From NCBI RefSeq assembly GCF_030409875.1, contig NZ_JAUFQR010000003.1, forward strand, positions 558,001 to 622,000: a stretch of DNA of 64,000 bases, given 5' to 3'. This document shows positions 43,957 to 52,288 of the stretch, in pieces. The DNA comes from Chryseobacterium tructae. Its GTDB lineage: Bacteria; Bacteroidota; Bacteroidia; Flavobacteriales; Weeksellaceae. The notes beneath the pieces are model-generated. The model was not told the DNA's origin, did not search any database, and worked only from the letters and a program-made list of their open reading frames with translations. Both the position numbers and the translations under genes were made by a program. Within the stretch, counting starts at the first letter, position 1. Every line of letters starts with the position of its first letter.

Positions 43957-44007
43957 TCCAAAGTATAGAATCAGACAAAATTAATAGCAATATTTAATGA
44001 TATAAAG

Positions 44008-44036
44008 CCCGAAGCATTTTTGTTTCGGGTTTGTTT
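44008..44036. terminator. terminator after mnmA
   Basis: CCCGAA (44008-44013) and TTCGGG (44024-44029) form a 6-bp GC-rich stem, followed by TTTGTTTTG. Confidence 0.6.
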
Positions 44037-44046
44037 TGAAATTAAA

Positions 44047-44400
44047 TTATTTTTTAAACTCGTTCCCGGCCTTAGAGGCTATTAGCAAGAACATTACAAT
44101 CAGTTCCAGAATTAAGATCATCATTAAGAATCCTATTGGTTTTCCCAACATAATTCCCCGGATCAGTTTAACAACTCCTAAACCGCCAATAAGCATCAAA
44201 AAATAAAAGGTGGCCTGTGAAACGGTTTCTCCAAATGATTTTAAAATAAGAACTGAGAGGTAGAATCCAAAAACCAGAATCAAATAGAATTTTAAAAAAT
44301 CCGGCCCTTTTAATGCAATTGGATTGAATGTTTGACATTCAATAACAAGCCATGTAAAACTTATTGCAACAGGTATAGAATGAATGATTAGCTTTTTCAT
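44047..44400 (-). CDS. small membrane protein of unknown function
   Basis: A 117-residue hydrophobic protein with four predicted membrane helices covering most of its length (HSIPVAISFTWLVIE, FYLILVFGFYLSVLIL, ATFYFLMLIGGLGVVKLI, FLMMILILELIVMFLL). No family recognised. It begins 21 bases downstream of the Gly/Cys-rich gene's stop on the same strand and is likely cotranscribed with it. Confidence 0.6.
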   Translation of the reverse strand: MKKLIIHSIPVAISFTWLVIECQTFNPIALKGPDFLKFYLILVFGFYLSVLILKSFGETVSQATFYFLMLIGGLGVVKLIRGIMLGKPIGFLMMILILELIVMFLLIASKAGNEFKK

Positions 44401-44421
44401 GATTCTTTTTATTATTATTTT

Positions 44422-45162
44422 TTATCCACCACAACCACCGCAGCCTCCACATCCACCACCGCAGCCTCCGCCACAGCTACTTCCCCCACTACAACTGCTT
44501 CCTCCGCGGCAACTACTATTTCCCCCACTATCTGACCCGGAATTTCCTTCATTTTTAACTTTAATCTCTTTAATGAAAGCTACGATCGCTCCAAAAATGA
44601 TAATTCCTGCAAAGGAAAGGAAGATAGAACCCATAGTAATTATCACTTCTCCAAGGCAGGAACTCAACATTAAGATTAAAATCAGGAATGGAATCCATTT
44701 CCATATTTGTGACTTGCTTTTTATATTTTCAGAAGGCTTCTCTTGTATCCAGATTTCCTCAGGGGCTTCAGACTGGAAAATATCTTTATAATTGTTCAAG
44801 GTTTCTGTAAACCAATTCTGATGTTTAACCTTTTCATTACTTCCTCCCTTTGAAGGATGATGATGCAGGGATCTTTTTAAAATATTCGGACAAAACTCTT
44901 CCCAGTAATTCTGCGTATAAATCAAATGCATATGCCATACTTTATCTACAATTTCACTTGGAGAAGCTCCTTTGGGAAGAATACAGCAGAGATAGACAAA
45001 TTTTTTATACTCTTCGATGGCTTTTCTGGTAAAGTCCAGACTCCAATTTTCTTCTTTTGCCAGTTTTTTCGAAAAAGGAAAATCAGCATCAGAAGCATCC
45101 AGTGAGAATCCCTGAATTCTGCTCCAAAGGGACTCATCTTTTAATAACATTTTTGTTTCCAT
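44422..45162 (-). CDS. GRDP-like membrane protein with Gly/Cys-rich tail
   Basis: A 246-residue protein, start METKMLLKDESLW at 45162 preferred over 45189. The N-terminal 130 residues resemble plant-type glycine-rich domain proteins (GRDP/DUF1399-like): FTRKAIEEYKKFVYLCC, VDKVWHMHLIYTQNYWEEFC and LHHHPSKGG, with conserved W-H-x-H. Two closely spaced membrane helices follow (about 165-205). The last 36 residues are a low-complexity run of Gly, Cys and Ser with some ten cysteines. The tail could be surface-exposed, metal-binding or cross-linked, but this is a guess. Confidence 0.7.
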   Translation of the reverse strand: METKMLLKDESLWSRIQGFSLDASDADFPFSKKLAKEENWSLDFTRKAIEEYKKFVYLCCILPKGASPSEIVDKVWHMHLIYTQNYWEEFCPNILKRSLHHHPSKGGSNEKVKHQNWFTETLNNYKDIFQSEAPEEIWIQEKPSENIKSKSQIWKWIPFLILILMLSSCLGEVIITMGSIFLSFAGIIIFGAIVAFIKEIKVKNEGNSGSDSGGNSSCRGGSSCSGGSSCGGGCGGGCGGCGGCGG

Positions 45163-45276
45163 TGTTTTTTCTTTTGTTTTTCTACTCAAATATCAATGGA
45201 TTTTAAAATATAAAAGTCTTTCAAAAATCTTATTTAGTTTGATAAAAATCTTAAATTAGTCTTACAAAATCACACT

Positions 45277-46172
45277 ATGAAAAAGGAAGACATATTGCAT
45301 CTTGAGAAGCTGATGAATTTCTTAAGTCAGCATTTTTTAAAGAAAAATCATTGGGAAGATGTTACCAAAACCGAATGGTCTTACATCTGTGCTGAACTTA
45401 ATGAGCTTATCGTCCAGGAACATTCGGAAAAAGAAATAAAGAAGGATCCTGATCTTCTGGGAACTAACTATCTCTACGAACATCTGATCATCAATAAACT
45501 AAAAAAATTCAGTCAGAATGAAAATGCGGTTTTAAGTCGACCCAATCTTGCCAAATTAAGCCAGATCGTCAAAGTATTAGGGTATTCAAATTATATTGAT
45601 TTTATCAATTCCAATACGGAAGCCTTTAACTTTAATGATCTTAAGATTGACATGAATAATGTGAAGCAGAATACGGCTCTTCTGGATCGTCTCGTAGGCT
45701 GTTGGTATTCCTATAACAGAAATCTTCCGGAGAATCCTACTCAGGCAAAGGAAGACCGGATCTGGCGCTCTGCCATGGAAATCTATAAGTCTGAAACCAC
45801 CGGAGAATATTTATAGAAAGAAGCGGCGGGGATCACCATAAGTACTTCGGTAAGGTAACCGCTTATTCTGATTACGTTTTTATCATTATGAACAGTAATA
45901 CTTTTATCCGACAAAGGCATTTTATATCAAGGATAAAAGACAGTAAGGAAAAACTGAAAAATCCGGATTATAAACTTCATGAGCTTCATTTCATCAGCAC
46001 TTGTATCAGTTTCAATCAGGAACCTATTGCTCTCTTTGAGATTTTCCGTAAGGCTGACCGAAAAAATTTCATTTCTGATTCTATCAGCCTGCCCATCGAC
46101 AGTGATGAGATTCCGGAAACGATTCTTAAACAGCTTGAAGATACTGAATCCAACAGGATTGATTATAGGTAA
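45277..46172 (+). pseudogene. hypothetical cytoplasmic protein, frameshifted as given
   Basis: Two adjacent frames (45277-45816 and 45888-46172) read as one protein of about 298 residues if one T is restored in the run at 45810-45812 (TATTTATAG read as TATTT-ATAGAA). The joined sequence, TGEYLIERSGGDHHKYFGKV, leads smoothly into the second frame, which stays open upstream of its ATG. The protein is helical, charged, with no signal peptide. I do not recognise the family. It starts a + strand unit divergent from the Gly/Cys-rich gene. Confidence 0.65.
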
Positions 46173-46327
46173 GTGAGTGCAGATACGAGATGCTAGGTTC
46201 AGGATATTAAGTGTGAGAAATAAAGAGTGAGGATAGTGAGAAGGTATTTTTATTTTTTTTAAAATTTTTCTGTAACGTATTTTAAATGACGATACTTACT
46301 GAGTAAATAACAATAAAAAATATCATT

Positions 46328-46534
46328 ATGAAAACTTCAACCACCAACAATCAGTATGTATTTGCAAACAATGTTTTGATCTTCATCGTATCTCTTCTTT
46401 TAGGATATAATATTTATCAGGAGATCTATCACCCGGAAAAATCAGAACTTTTTATCAGTATCATTCTGGTAGCACTTACTTCAGTGATGGTTCAGAAATA
46501 CGGAACCAAAACTGATGAAAAAAATAAAATATAA
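46328..46534 (+). CDS. small two-helix membrane protein
   Basis: A 68-residue protein with two predicted membrane helices (FANNVLIFIVSLLLGYNIY and ELFISIILVALTSVMVQKYG) and a short charged C-terminus. No family recognised, but clean start (ATG after an A-rich leader), good hydrophobic pattern and a downstream terminator support it as a real gene. Confidence 0.6.
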   Translation: MKTSTTNNQYVFANNVLIFIVSLLLGYNIYQEIYHPEKSELFISIILVALTSVMVQKYGTKTDEKNKI

Positions 46535-46554
46535 ATATCTATTTACCATATCTG

Positions 46555-46586
46555 CCCGGAACATTCCTGTTTCGGGTTTATTTTTA
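46555..46586 (+). terminator. intrinsic terminator
   Basis: CCCGGAACA (46555-46563) pairs with TGTTTCGGG (46568-46576), one wobble, followed by TTTATTTTTA. Confidence 0.7.
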
Positions 46587-46689
46587 TTGATCTTATGCCT
46601 GGAATACTTTTAGTCTTTAAAAATCAACACTTTACCGCAATATTTTCATAATTTAAGTGTTCTAAATATGAACTCTCAATGCTATTGCT

Positions 46690-47913
46690 ATGGAATATTA
46701 TGAATTGTATGAAGTTTTGAAAAGCCATTTTGATTCCGGAAGAGGCATTGTGGAAATCAAAGATTTGAATGTTACCATTGAATCTGTTCCTTTTGAATCC
46801 AAGGTTTCGGATGTGTTGTATGGTTCTGATAATCTGGATTGTCCCAAACATCATCACCCTTTGAAAATTAATGAAAATGCCTATCTGCTCTATGATCAGC
46901 CTTCAATAGATATCAAAGATTTTGATATTGAATGCAATAAAAAGTTTGAATACCATATTCTCAAAAGAGCTGACGTAAAAACTGCTGATGGCTGTATTAT
47001 TTTTTTCCATGGACTGAATGAAAAGAAATGGGATAAGTATCTTCCATGGGCCTATGAATTGGCTCAGAAAACTCGTAAAGCAGTTATGTTGTTTCCGATT
47101 GCCTTTCATATGGATCGTGCTGAAGCGGTGTGGAGTGATCGTCACCAAATGACAGAAATTGTCAAGTTCAGAAAGGAAAAATATCCTGAGAACACTCATT
47201 TTTCTTATGTAAATGCTGCCACAAGTTCCAGATTGGAGGCTCATCCGCAACGAATTTTCTGGTCAGGATTACAAACCTATTCAGATATTATTGAAGTTGT
47301 AAAGGAAATTAAAGGCCATACAATTAAAAGCATTGCTCCAGATGCAAAACTGGATCTATTTGGATATTCCATTGGTTCTTTTCTTTCCATGATCATTAAA
47401 ATGGCAGATCCGTATGGCTTTTTTGCCCAATCTAAAGTTTTTTGCTTTTGTGGAGGTATGACTATTGACCGTATGTTCCCAATTTCAAAATATATCATGG
47501 ATTCCCAGGCTACGATTAAAATGCAGTCTGTCTTTACAGAATTACTGAGTTCTGATTTTAAGTTTGATCATAGATTGAAACATTATCAGGATGATGAGCT
47601 TCACCCGCAGGAAAGCTGGTTCAAAAAAATGCTCCGATATAATTATTTCCAAAGGGAAAGAGAGGAACGAATTCAAGATATTCATTCTCAGATAAAGGCT
47701 TATGTTTTAGAAAAAGATAATGTAGCTCCTCCCATAGAAGCCTTAAATACGCTGCAGGGCGGATATAGAAACATCAATGTAGAGGTTGAGATACAGGATT
47801 TCCCTTTTGAGTATTCTCATATGGTTCCATTTCCATTGACGCATAAGCACAAGACTGAAATAACAGAAGCCTTTCATCAGTTTACAAAATCTGCCAGTGA
47901 TTTTTATTCCTGA
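46690..47913 (+). CDS. alpha/beta-hydrolase-fold protein (DUF6051-like)
   Basis: A 407-residue cytoplasmic protein with a hydrolase core: the oxyanion-type strand CIIFFHGLNEKKWDKYLPWA (residues 98-117), the nucleophile elbow DLFGYSIGSFLSM (G-x-S-x-G) around 220-232, and a late FPFEYSHMVPFP that could supply the catalytic His. The domain order and N-terminal extension match what I recall of DUF6051 proteins, but the assignment is from memory. Possible esterase/lipase or thioesterase; no neighbour explains the substrate. Confidence 0.6.
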   Translation: MEYYELYEVLKSHFDSGRGIVEIKDLNVTIESVPFESKVSDVLYGSDNLDCPKHHHPLKINENAYLLYDQPSIDIKDFDIECNKKFEYHILKRADVKTADGCIIFFHGLNEKKWDKYLPWAYELAQKTRKAVMLFPIAFHMDRAEAVWSDRHQMTEIVKFRKEKYPENTHFSYVNAATSSRLEAHPQRIFWSGLQTYSDIIEVVKEIKGHTIKSIAPDAKLDLFGYSIGSFLSMIIKMADPYGFFAQSKVFCFCGGMTIDRMFPISKYIMDSQATIKMQSVFTELLSSDFKFDHRLKHYQDDELHPQESWFKKMLRYNYFQREREERIQDIHSQIKAYVLEKDNVAPPIEALNTLQGGYRNINVEVEIQDFPFEYSHMVPFPLTHKHKTEITEAFHQFTKSASDFYS

Positions 47914-48007
47914 TCATCATGAGAAAATAGAGAGAAAAAGTCTGAAAAGTAAAAGAATAAGATCCATGGTTATGTTTTTTAGGGTTTAGAGTATAAAATG
48001 CTCCGGT

Positions 48008-48751
48008 TTAGCTTACCAGCCAATCTTTGAAATCTTTGACACGATCCCGGCTAACGGTAATTTCTTCCTGAGGCTGAAATTCAAGTTCTACTTTGTAATA
48101 AGGTGAAGTATGAATATTCTTAATGTAGTCAGAATTGATAATAAACTGTCTGTTGGCTCGGAAAAACTTTTTATCATCCAAGATGTCTTCCAGTTCATCT
48201 AACGTAAAATCTGAGGGGTAAGAGCGATCATCGGTCTGAAGATATACAATCTTATTTTCACTGAAAAAGCAACTGATTTCCTGAGTCTGAACAATTTTCA
48301 GATTGTATCCTATTTTCACCAACACTCTTGAAAGAATAGATTTTTCTTTTCTGATCAATTGTTTGATATCCTGAGAGCCGATATCATTATTGGAAGGAAT
48401 AAAGGACTTAAATTTTTCAACGGCTCCTGAAAGATCTTCTTCAAGAATTGGTTTTAACAGGTAATCGATACTATTTAATTTAAAAGCTTTTAGGGTGTAT
48501 TGATCAAATGCAGTCGTATAAATGATAAAGCCTTTTGTAGGAACTTTTTCAAAGATATCGAATGACAATCCGTCTCCAAGAACAATATCTGAAAAGATCA
48601 GCTGCGGATGCTCATTTTCAGAAAACCAGGCAACTCCCTCTTCTACTGATTCTATTTTGGCAATGACTTCAATATCAGGAAAGTTACTTAACATTCTCTC
48701 TAGTTTTCTTGAAGCGGGTTTTTCATCTTCGATAATGACTGTTTTGATCAT
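48008..48751 (-). CDS. LytTR-family response regulator
   Basis: A 247-residue regulator: receiver domain 1-120 with acidic pocket IIEDE (8-10), phospho-acceptor Asp55 in LIFSDIVLGDG and Lys in LLKPILEEDL; LytTR DNA-binding domain about 145-247 (NLKIVQTQEISCFFSENKIVY, RANRQFIINSDYIKNI). It ends a minus-strand set of genes with a sensor kinase (50691-52022) and several 2TM-domain proteins; the kinase and regulator are almost certainly partners. The target genes are unknown. Confidence 0.93.
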   Translation of the reverse strand: MIKTVIIEDEKPASRKLERMLSNFPDIEVIAKIESVEEGVAWFSENEHPQLIFSDIVLGDGLSFDIFEKVPTKGFIIYTTAFDQYTLKAFKLNSIDYLLKPILEEDLSGAVEKFKSFIPSNNDIGSQDIKQLIRKEKSILSRVLVKIGYNLKIVQTQEISCFFSENKIVYLQTDDRSYPSDFTLDELEDILDDKKFFRANRQFIINSDYIKNIHTSPYYKVELEFQPQEEITVSRDRVKDFKDWLVS

Positions 48752-48811
48752 TGAGCTAATCGTTTTAGTTTTAAAATTTGAGAAATAAAATTAGACAAAA
48801 AATAATCAGGT

Positions 48812-49084
48812 TTAAAAGTCAATTGTTTTTTTATTTTTTCCTGCTTCTTTTTCGATGATTCCTTTTTCCCATTCATCATTAAAAATAAATAATGAGGTAG
48901 CTTTCATCACCAGAATCAATGCCCAGATTCCTAAAAGTAAATGTCCGCCGAAGATCTGATAACGCAGTTCGTCATTAAACCAGTCATCTCCAATAATAAT
49001 TACAGATATAATTCCAAACCACATCAGGTTTTTATAGAATTTTTTCAACTGCTGAACTCTGTCGTATGCTCTGTTATAATCCAT
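48812..49084 (-). CDS. 2TM-domain protein 1
   Basis: A 90-residue protein of the 2TM-domain family: an N-terminal amphipathic helix (YDRVQQLKKFYKNLMWFGI), two membrane helices (IISVIIIGDDWF.. and LLLGIWALILVMKA) and a C-terminal WEKGIIEKE tail. The pattern 'A..RV..LK.FY.N...y' matches its neighbours and the C-terminal domain of the histidine kinase. It is 22 bases downstream of the next 2TM gene. Function unknown; probably interacts with the kinase in the membrane. Confidence 0.82.
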   Translation of the reverse strand: MDYNRAYDRVQQLKKFYKNLMWFGIISVIIIGDDWFNDELRYQIFGGHLLLGIWALILVMKATSLFIFNDEWEKGIIEKEAGKNKKTIDF

Positions 49085-49106
49085 GATATATTGTTTTTTT
49101 GAGTTA

Positions 49107-49397
49107 TTATAATGTTTTAATCTTTCCTTTCTCCTCAGCCATCAGTTCTTTGATCTTTTTCTCTTCCCAGGTTTTTCCAATTCCAAAAACATTTACGGCA
49201 TGAAATGCGATACCGATCCCCCAGCCCAGCATTGGCCATAAGAACCATAAATATTCGGGAGAAGTCATAAGGTTGAGAAAAGCTAAAAAGGAGATGACAA
49301 TACAGTAAGAAGAAATATTCCCGTAGAACTCTTTCAATTCTTTTACTCTTTTTGATGCTCTTTCGTAAGCAGTTGTTTCTTTATTAAAAGTTTCCAT
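49107..49397 (-). CDS. 2TM-domain protein 2
   Basis: A 96-residue protein with the same layout: YERASKRVKELKEFYGNISSY, two membrane helices, the conserved LWPMLGWGIGIAFHAVNVFG loop and WEEKKIKELMAEEK tail. This is the closest match among the stand-alone copies to the kinase C-terminal domain, which has the same W/F-P-V-L-G-W-G-I-G motif. The upstream gap (49398-49769) has a long hairpin, so it may have its own promoter. Confidence 0.85.
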   Translation of the reverse strand: METFNKETTAYERASKRVKELKEFYGNISSYCIVISFLAFLNLMTSPEYLWFLWPMLGWGIGIAFHAVNVFGIGKTWEEKKIKELMAEEKGKIKTL

Positions 49398-49769
49398 TTT
49401 TTAATTTTTTAAAGGTTGATTTGTTTTTCTTGATTCAAATGTATGGCGGAAAAGAGCCTCAAATCAATTTTATATGACCGAACGGTAGATTATGCTTCCC
49501 GAATGGTAAAAAATGAAGGAGTAATAAATTTTATGAAATTAAATGGGGTATAAAAAACTGAAATTTCCTTGATACTACACGGTAGAAAATGCCAACATGC
49601 AAGGAATTCGAAGATTCTCAACAAAATAAATTTTAGCAATATGATCTATGTCCCTATGTGGTTAATTTTTTTTATACCACATAGGGACATAGGCTTATAG
49701 GCTGAATACAAATAATTTATCTGTATCTATTATTGAATAATGTAAAAGAATGCTTGTGAATTAAGAATG
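49398..49769. other. gene-free stretch with a 17-bp perfect inverted repeat
   Basis: No ORF in about 370 bases. The stretch holds CTATGTCCCTATGTGGT (49646-49662) and its perfect reverse complement (49676-49692) with a 13-nt T-rich loop. No T run follows on either side, so it is not an obvious terminator; it may be a regulator site, an RNA hairpin or a repeat unit. Confidence 0.55.
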
Positions 49770-50339
49770 TCAGTAGATAAACGGAATCAGTTTTTTTGTT
49801 GTTCTTCTGTACTCGATGTACTCCTCACCAAATTGTTCTACAAGAGCCTGTTCTTCTATTTTAATTCTGTAGGCAAAGGCTAAAAATGGAGGCACGAAGG
49901 CAAAGATCAGTGACAGCCAGTTATTGAGATATAATCCAAGTCCTAATGAGGTAAGCAGGGAAAATGCATACGATGGATGTCTCAAATATTTATAGAACCC
50001 CTCTTTTTTGATTTTATGATCTTCTTTGATGGTCACATCTACCGTAAAATATTTCCCTAAAGATCTGATAATGATGAAACGGAAGATAATCCCGATAAGA
50101 ATAAGAGCTTCCCCACAATACATGATCCAGTTTCCATGGGCTATGGGCAGTGTTGATAGATTGGAAACCGCTACTGCCGCAGCAATGGAAAAAGGAATGG
50201 CCAGCCACAGAATATTGAGGGTAGATTTATCTTTTCCTTTTTTATCTTCTTTACCGGATTTCAGCATGTTCTTATACAGAAACTCACTGAGAAACCAAGC
50301 AATCATAGAGACTATATAAAGAATGTGTAAAGCTTTCAT
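49770..50339 (-). CDS. isoprenylcysteine carboxyl methyltransferase-family (ICMT/PEMT-like) membrane protein
   Basis: A 189-residue integral membrane protein with about five helices. The C-terminal half has KKEGFYKYLRHPSYAFSLLTSLG and EEQALVEQFGEEYIEYRRTTKKLIP: the 'YxxxRHPxY' and 'EE..L...FG..Y..Y...' motifs that bind SAM in ICMT/PEMT-type enzymes. The bacterial substrates are unknown, perhaps lipids. It lies inside the 2TM/kinase cluster on the same strand, separated by 56 bases from the next gene upstream, so a regulated membrane-lipid role is possible. Confidence 0.85.
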   Translation of the reverse strand: MKALHILYIVSMIAWFLSEFLYKNMLKSGKEDKKGKDKSTLNILWLAIPFSIAAAVAVSNLSTLPIAHGNWIMYCGEALILIGIIFRFIIIRSLGKYFTVDVTIKEDHKIKKEGFYKYLRHPSYAFSLLTSLGLGLYLNNWLSLIFAFVPPFLAFAYRIKIEEQALVEQFGEEYIEYRRTTKKLIPFIY

Positions 50340-50395
50340 TTTGATTACTATTTAAAAGGTTTTCAATTCAAAATTCAAGGAAAAATAGGGAGAGC

Positions 50396-50707
50396 TTACA
50401 AATCTTTCTTCTCTTTTTTCATCAGTTCCTGAATCTTTTTTTCTTCCCAATTGTGCAGATAGCTGCTTTTTGACAAGAAAACAGTTGCAGCATGAGCTAA
50501 TAGTCCAATGCCCCAGAATGTGAGTGTAAAGAAATTTTTAAATTCAAAATAACTCTCTCCAGGTTTTAGATGAGAATAATTGTAAAAAACAATTATCACA
50601 TTAATGGCGATATAAACAAATAAATGCGCATAAAAACCTCTCAATTTCTCAACGTATCTTTTTGCTTTCTGATATTGAATATCATTTTCATCAAATGTTT
50701 CCATCAT
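50396..50707 (-). CDS. 2TM-domain protein 3
   Basis: A 103-residue protein: amphipathic YQKAKRYVEKLRGFYAHLFVYIAI, two membrane helices and a LHNWEEKKIQELMKKE tail, as in the other 2TM genes. Its start overlaps the end of the kinase gene by 17 bases, a strong sign of translational coupling and of a shared function. The family name (2TM) comes from its two membrane helices; activity is unknown. Confidence 0.85.
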   Translation of the reverse strand: MMETFDENDIQYQKAKRYVEKLRGFYAHLFVYIAINVIIVFYNYSHLKPGESYFEFKNFFTLTFWGIGLLAHAATVFLSKSSYLHNWEEKKIQELMKKEKKDL

Positions 50708-52022
50708 TTCTATTTTTTTGATTGTTCATAATTTCGCGAATCTTTTTTTCCTGCCAGGATTCTCCTACACCAAAAACCTGGAAAGCATGTGAAGCCAGTC
50801 CAATTCCCCACCCCAATACCGGAAACCAAAACCAGTGAAATGAGCTTTTGGTAAAAAAATTAATAAAGATTAAAAAGGGAATGACAATACAATACGAAAT
50901 CAGGTTGATATAAAAATCTTTGATCTCTTTCATTCTCTTCTGTGCTTTTTTGTAGGCTTTAAAGTCATCATCTTGTTTTTCACTGACAATATTAGGTTTA
51001 TTGGCTAACATCGGAAGCTTTACTTTAAAGTAATCCTCAGATTTTTCAATGAACACATTCCTTTTGGTAAGCAGGGAATACCGTTGTACAATATTCGCCA
51101 AACCGATTCCTGAGCTTTCTTTGATCTGTTCTCTTACCTGCAGATTGTTCTCAATACAAAGAATATCATTTTCGGCAAAGATTCTAATGACCAATGGTTT
51201 TGATGAGGTCGCAAAATTGTGCTTGATACAGTTTTCCAACAGAAGCTGCAAGGACAGAGGTACTACAAATTTTCTATAGTCTTCTTTTTTCACATCAAAA
51301 GTAAAATCCACACTGTCTTCGAATCTTGTTTTCAAAAGATCGCAATACGTTTTGGCAAATTCTATCTCATCTTCCACGGTTACCAGTTCTTTATCCTTCT
51401 GTTCAAGTACATATCGATAAATCTTTGACATTGAAGCGGTAAACTTTTGTGCCTGTTGTGGATTTTCGTCAATTAGAGAGCTTAAAACATTTAAAGAATT
51501 AAAAAGAAAATGCGGATCCAGCTGGTTCTTTAAACTTTCAAACTGGGCATTGGCAGATTTTGCGATAAGTTTTTGTTCTACGACTTCTTTTCTGGAAGTC
51601 TTCTTCAGCTCCTGCATAAAATTCTTTGCGTGAAGAAAAGCCGAAACAAGCAATGCTATGTTGATGGTAAACCAGTTGGCAAAGTTATATTTCCCGGAAA
51701 AATATTCTTCTGTAGTCGCTGCCTTCTGAATCAATACAAAATTGATATAATTACAAAAATAGACCAATATAATATTGACAATAATAACGGAAATAATACT
51801 TATTACTGCTCTTTTGGATGTTTCATCAGACCAGGGAAACCTCTTGTTCAGGAATCCGTTGAGCAGTCCGTTTCCGCCTCCCAGGACAAAAGTATAAAGA
51901 AGAGAAATGAGTATGGTCAGCACAAAGTTTTCCAGGTTTTTCTCTTCTGTGAAGGCAAAAAAGAAAAACATAGAGACGATGAATGAAATCCCAAACATTG
52001 TTATAATACCCTTACGTTTCAT
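50691..52022 (-). CDS. LytS-type sensor histidine kinase with C-terminal 2TM domain
   Basis: A 443-residue kinase. The N-terminus has four predicted membrane helices (about residues 5-130). The HisKA-like LytS/YehU kinase core has the phospho-acceptor in QLDPHFLFNSLNVLSSLIDENP (His near 171), the N-box LLLENCIKHN and the G-box SSGIGLANIVQRYSLL. After the ATPase a full extra 2TM domain follows (about 355-443: YKKAQKRMKEIKDFY...FPVLGWGIGLASHAFQVFGVGESWQEKKI). The regulator gene at 48008 is its likely partner. Confidence 0.9.
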   Translation of the reverse strand: MKRKGIITMFGISFIVSMFFFFAFTEEKNLENFVLTILISLLYTFVLGGGNGLLNGFLNKRFPWSDETSKRAVISIISVIIVNIILVYFCNYINFVLIQKAATTEEYFSGKYNFANWFTINIALLVSAFLHAKNFMQELKKTSRKEVVEQKLIAKSANAQFESLKNQLDPHFLFNSLNVLSSLIDENPQQAQKFTASMSKIYRYVLEQKDKELVTVEDEIEFAKTYCDLLKTRFEDSVDFTFDVKKEDYRKFVVPLSLQLLLENCIKHNFATSSKPLVIRIFAENDILCIENNLQVREQIKESSGIGLANIVQRYSLLTKRNVFIEKSEDYFKVKLPMLANKPNIVSEKQDDDFKAYKKAQKRMKEIKDFYINLISYCIVIPFLIFINFFTKSSFHWFWFPVLGWGIGLASHAFQVFGVGESWQEKKIREIMNNQKNRNDGNI

Positions 52023-52237
52023 GATTCGTTTTCTTGGTTCAAAAATAGCTTTTATTAAAGGTATCCAAAATTATTTCTTACCGAAGGGTTCGTTTTTATC
52101 GCTGAATCGCATCTGTTGGAATAATTGAATACACTGCTCTCTAACAGAATTTTGTTTTAAATCAACATTATTCATTTGAAAAATATTCATATTTAACCGA
52201 TTTAGAATGCCCAAATACGCTTAGATTTTTATATTAA

Positions 52238-52266
52238 AAAAGTACCACATGACTATGGTACTTTTC
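52238..52266 (-). terminator. intrinsic terminator of the 52289 gene
   Basis: AAAAGTACCA (52238-52247) and TGGTACTTTT (52256-52265) form a perfect 10-bp stem; on the minus strand it is followed by a T run, just beyond the stop at 52289. Confidence 0.75.
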
Positions 52267-52288
52267 ATAATTAAGAATATTAAATAAA

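Noticed and set aside
44384..44791. A proline-rich 135-residue + strand ORF
   Set aside because: Antisense of the Gly/Cys-rich tail (GGN codons read as prolines).
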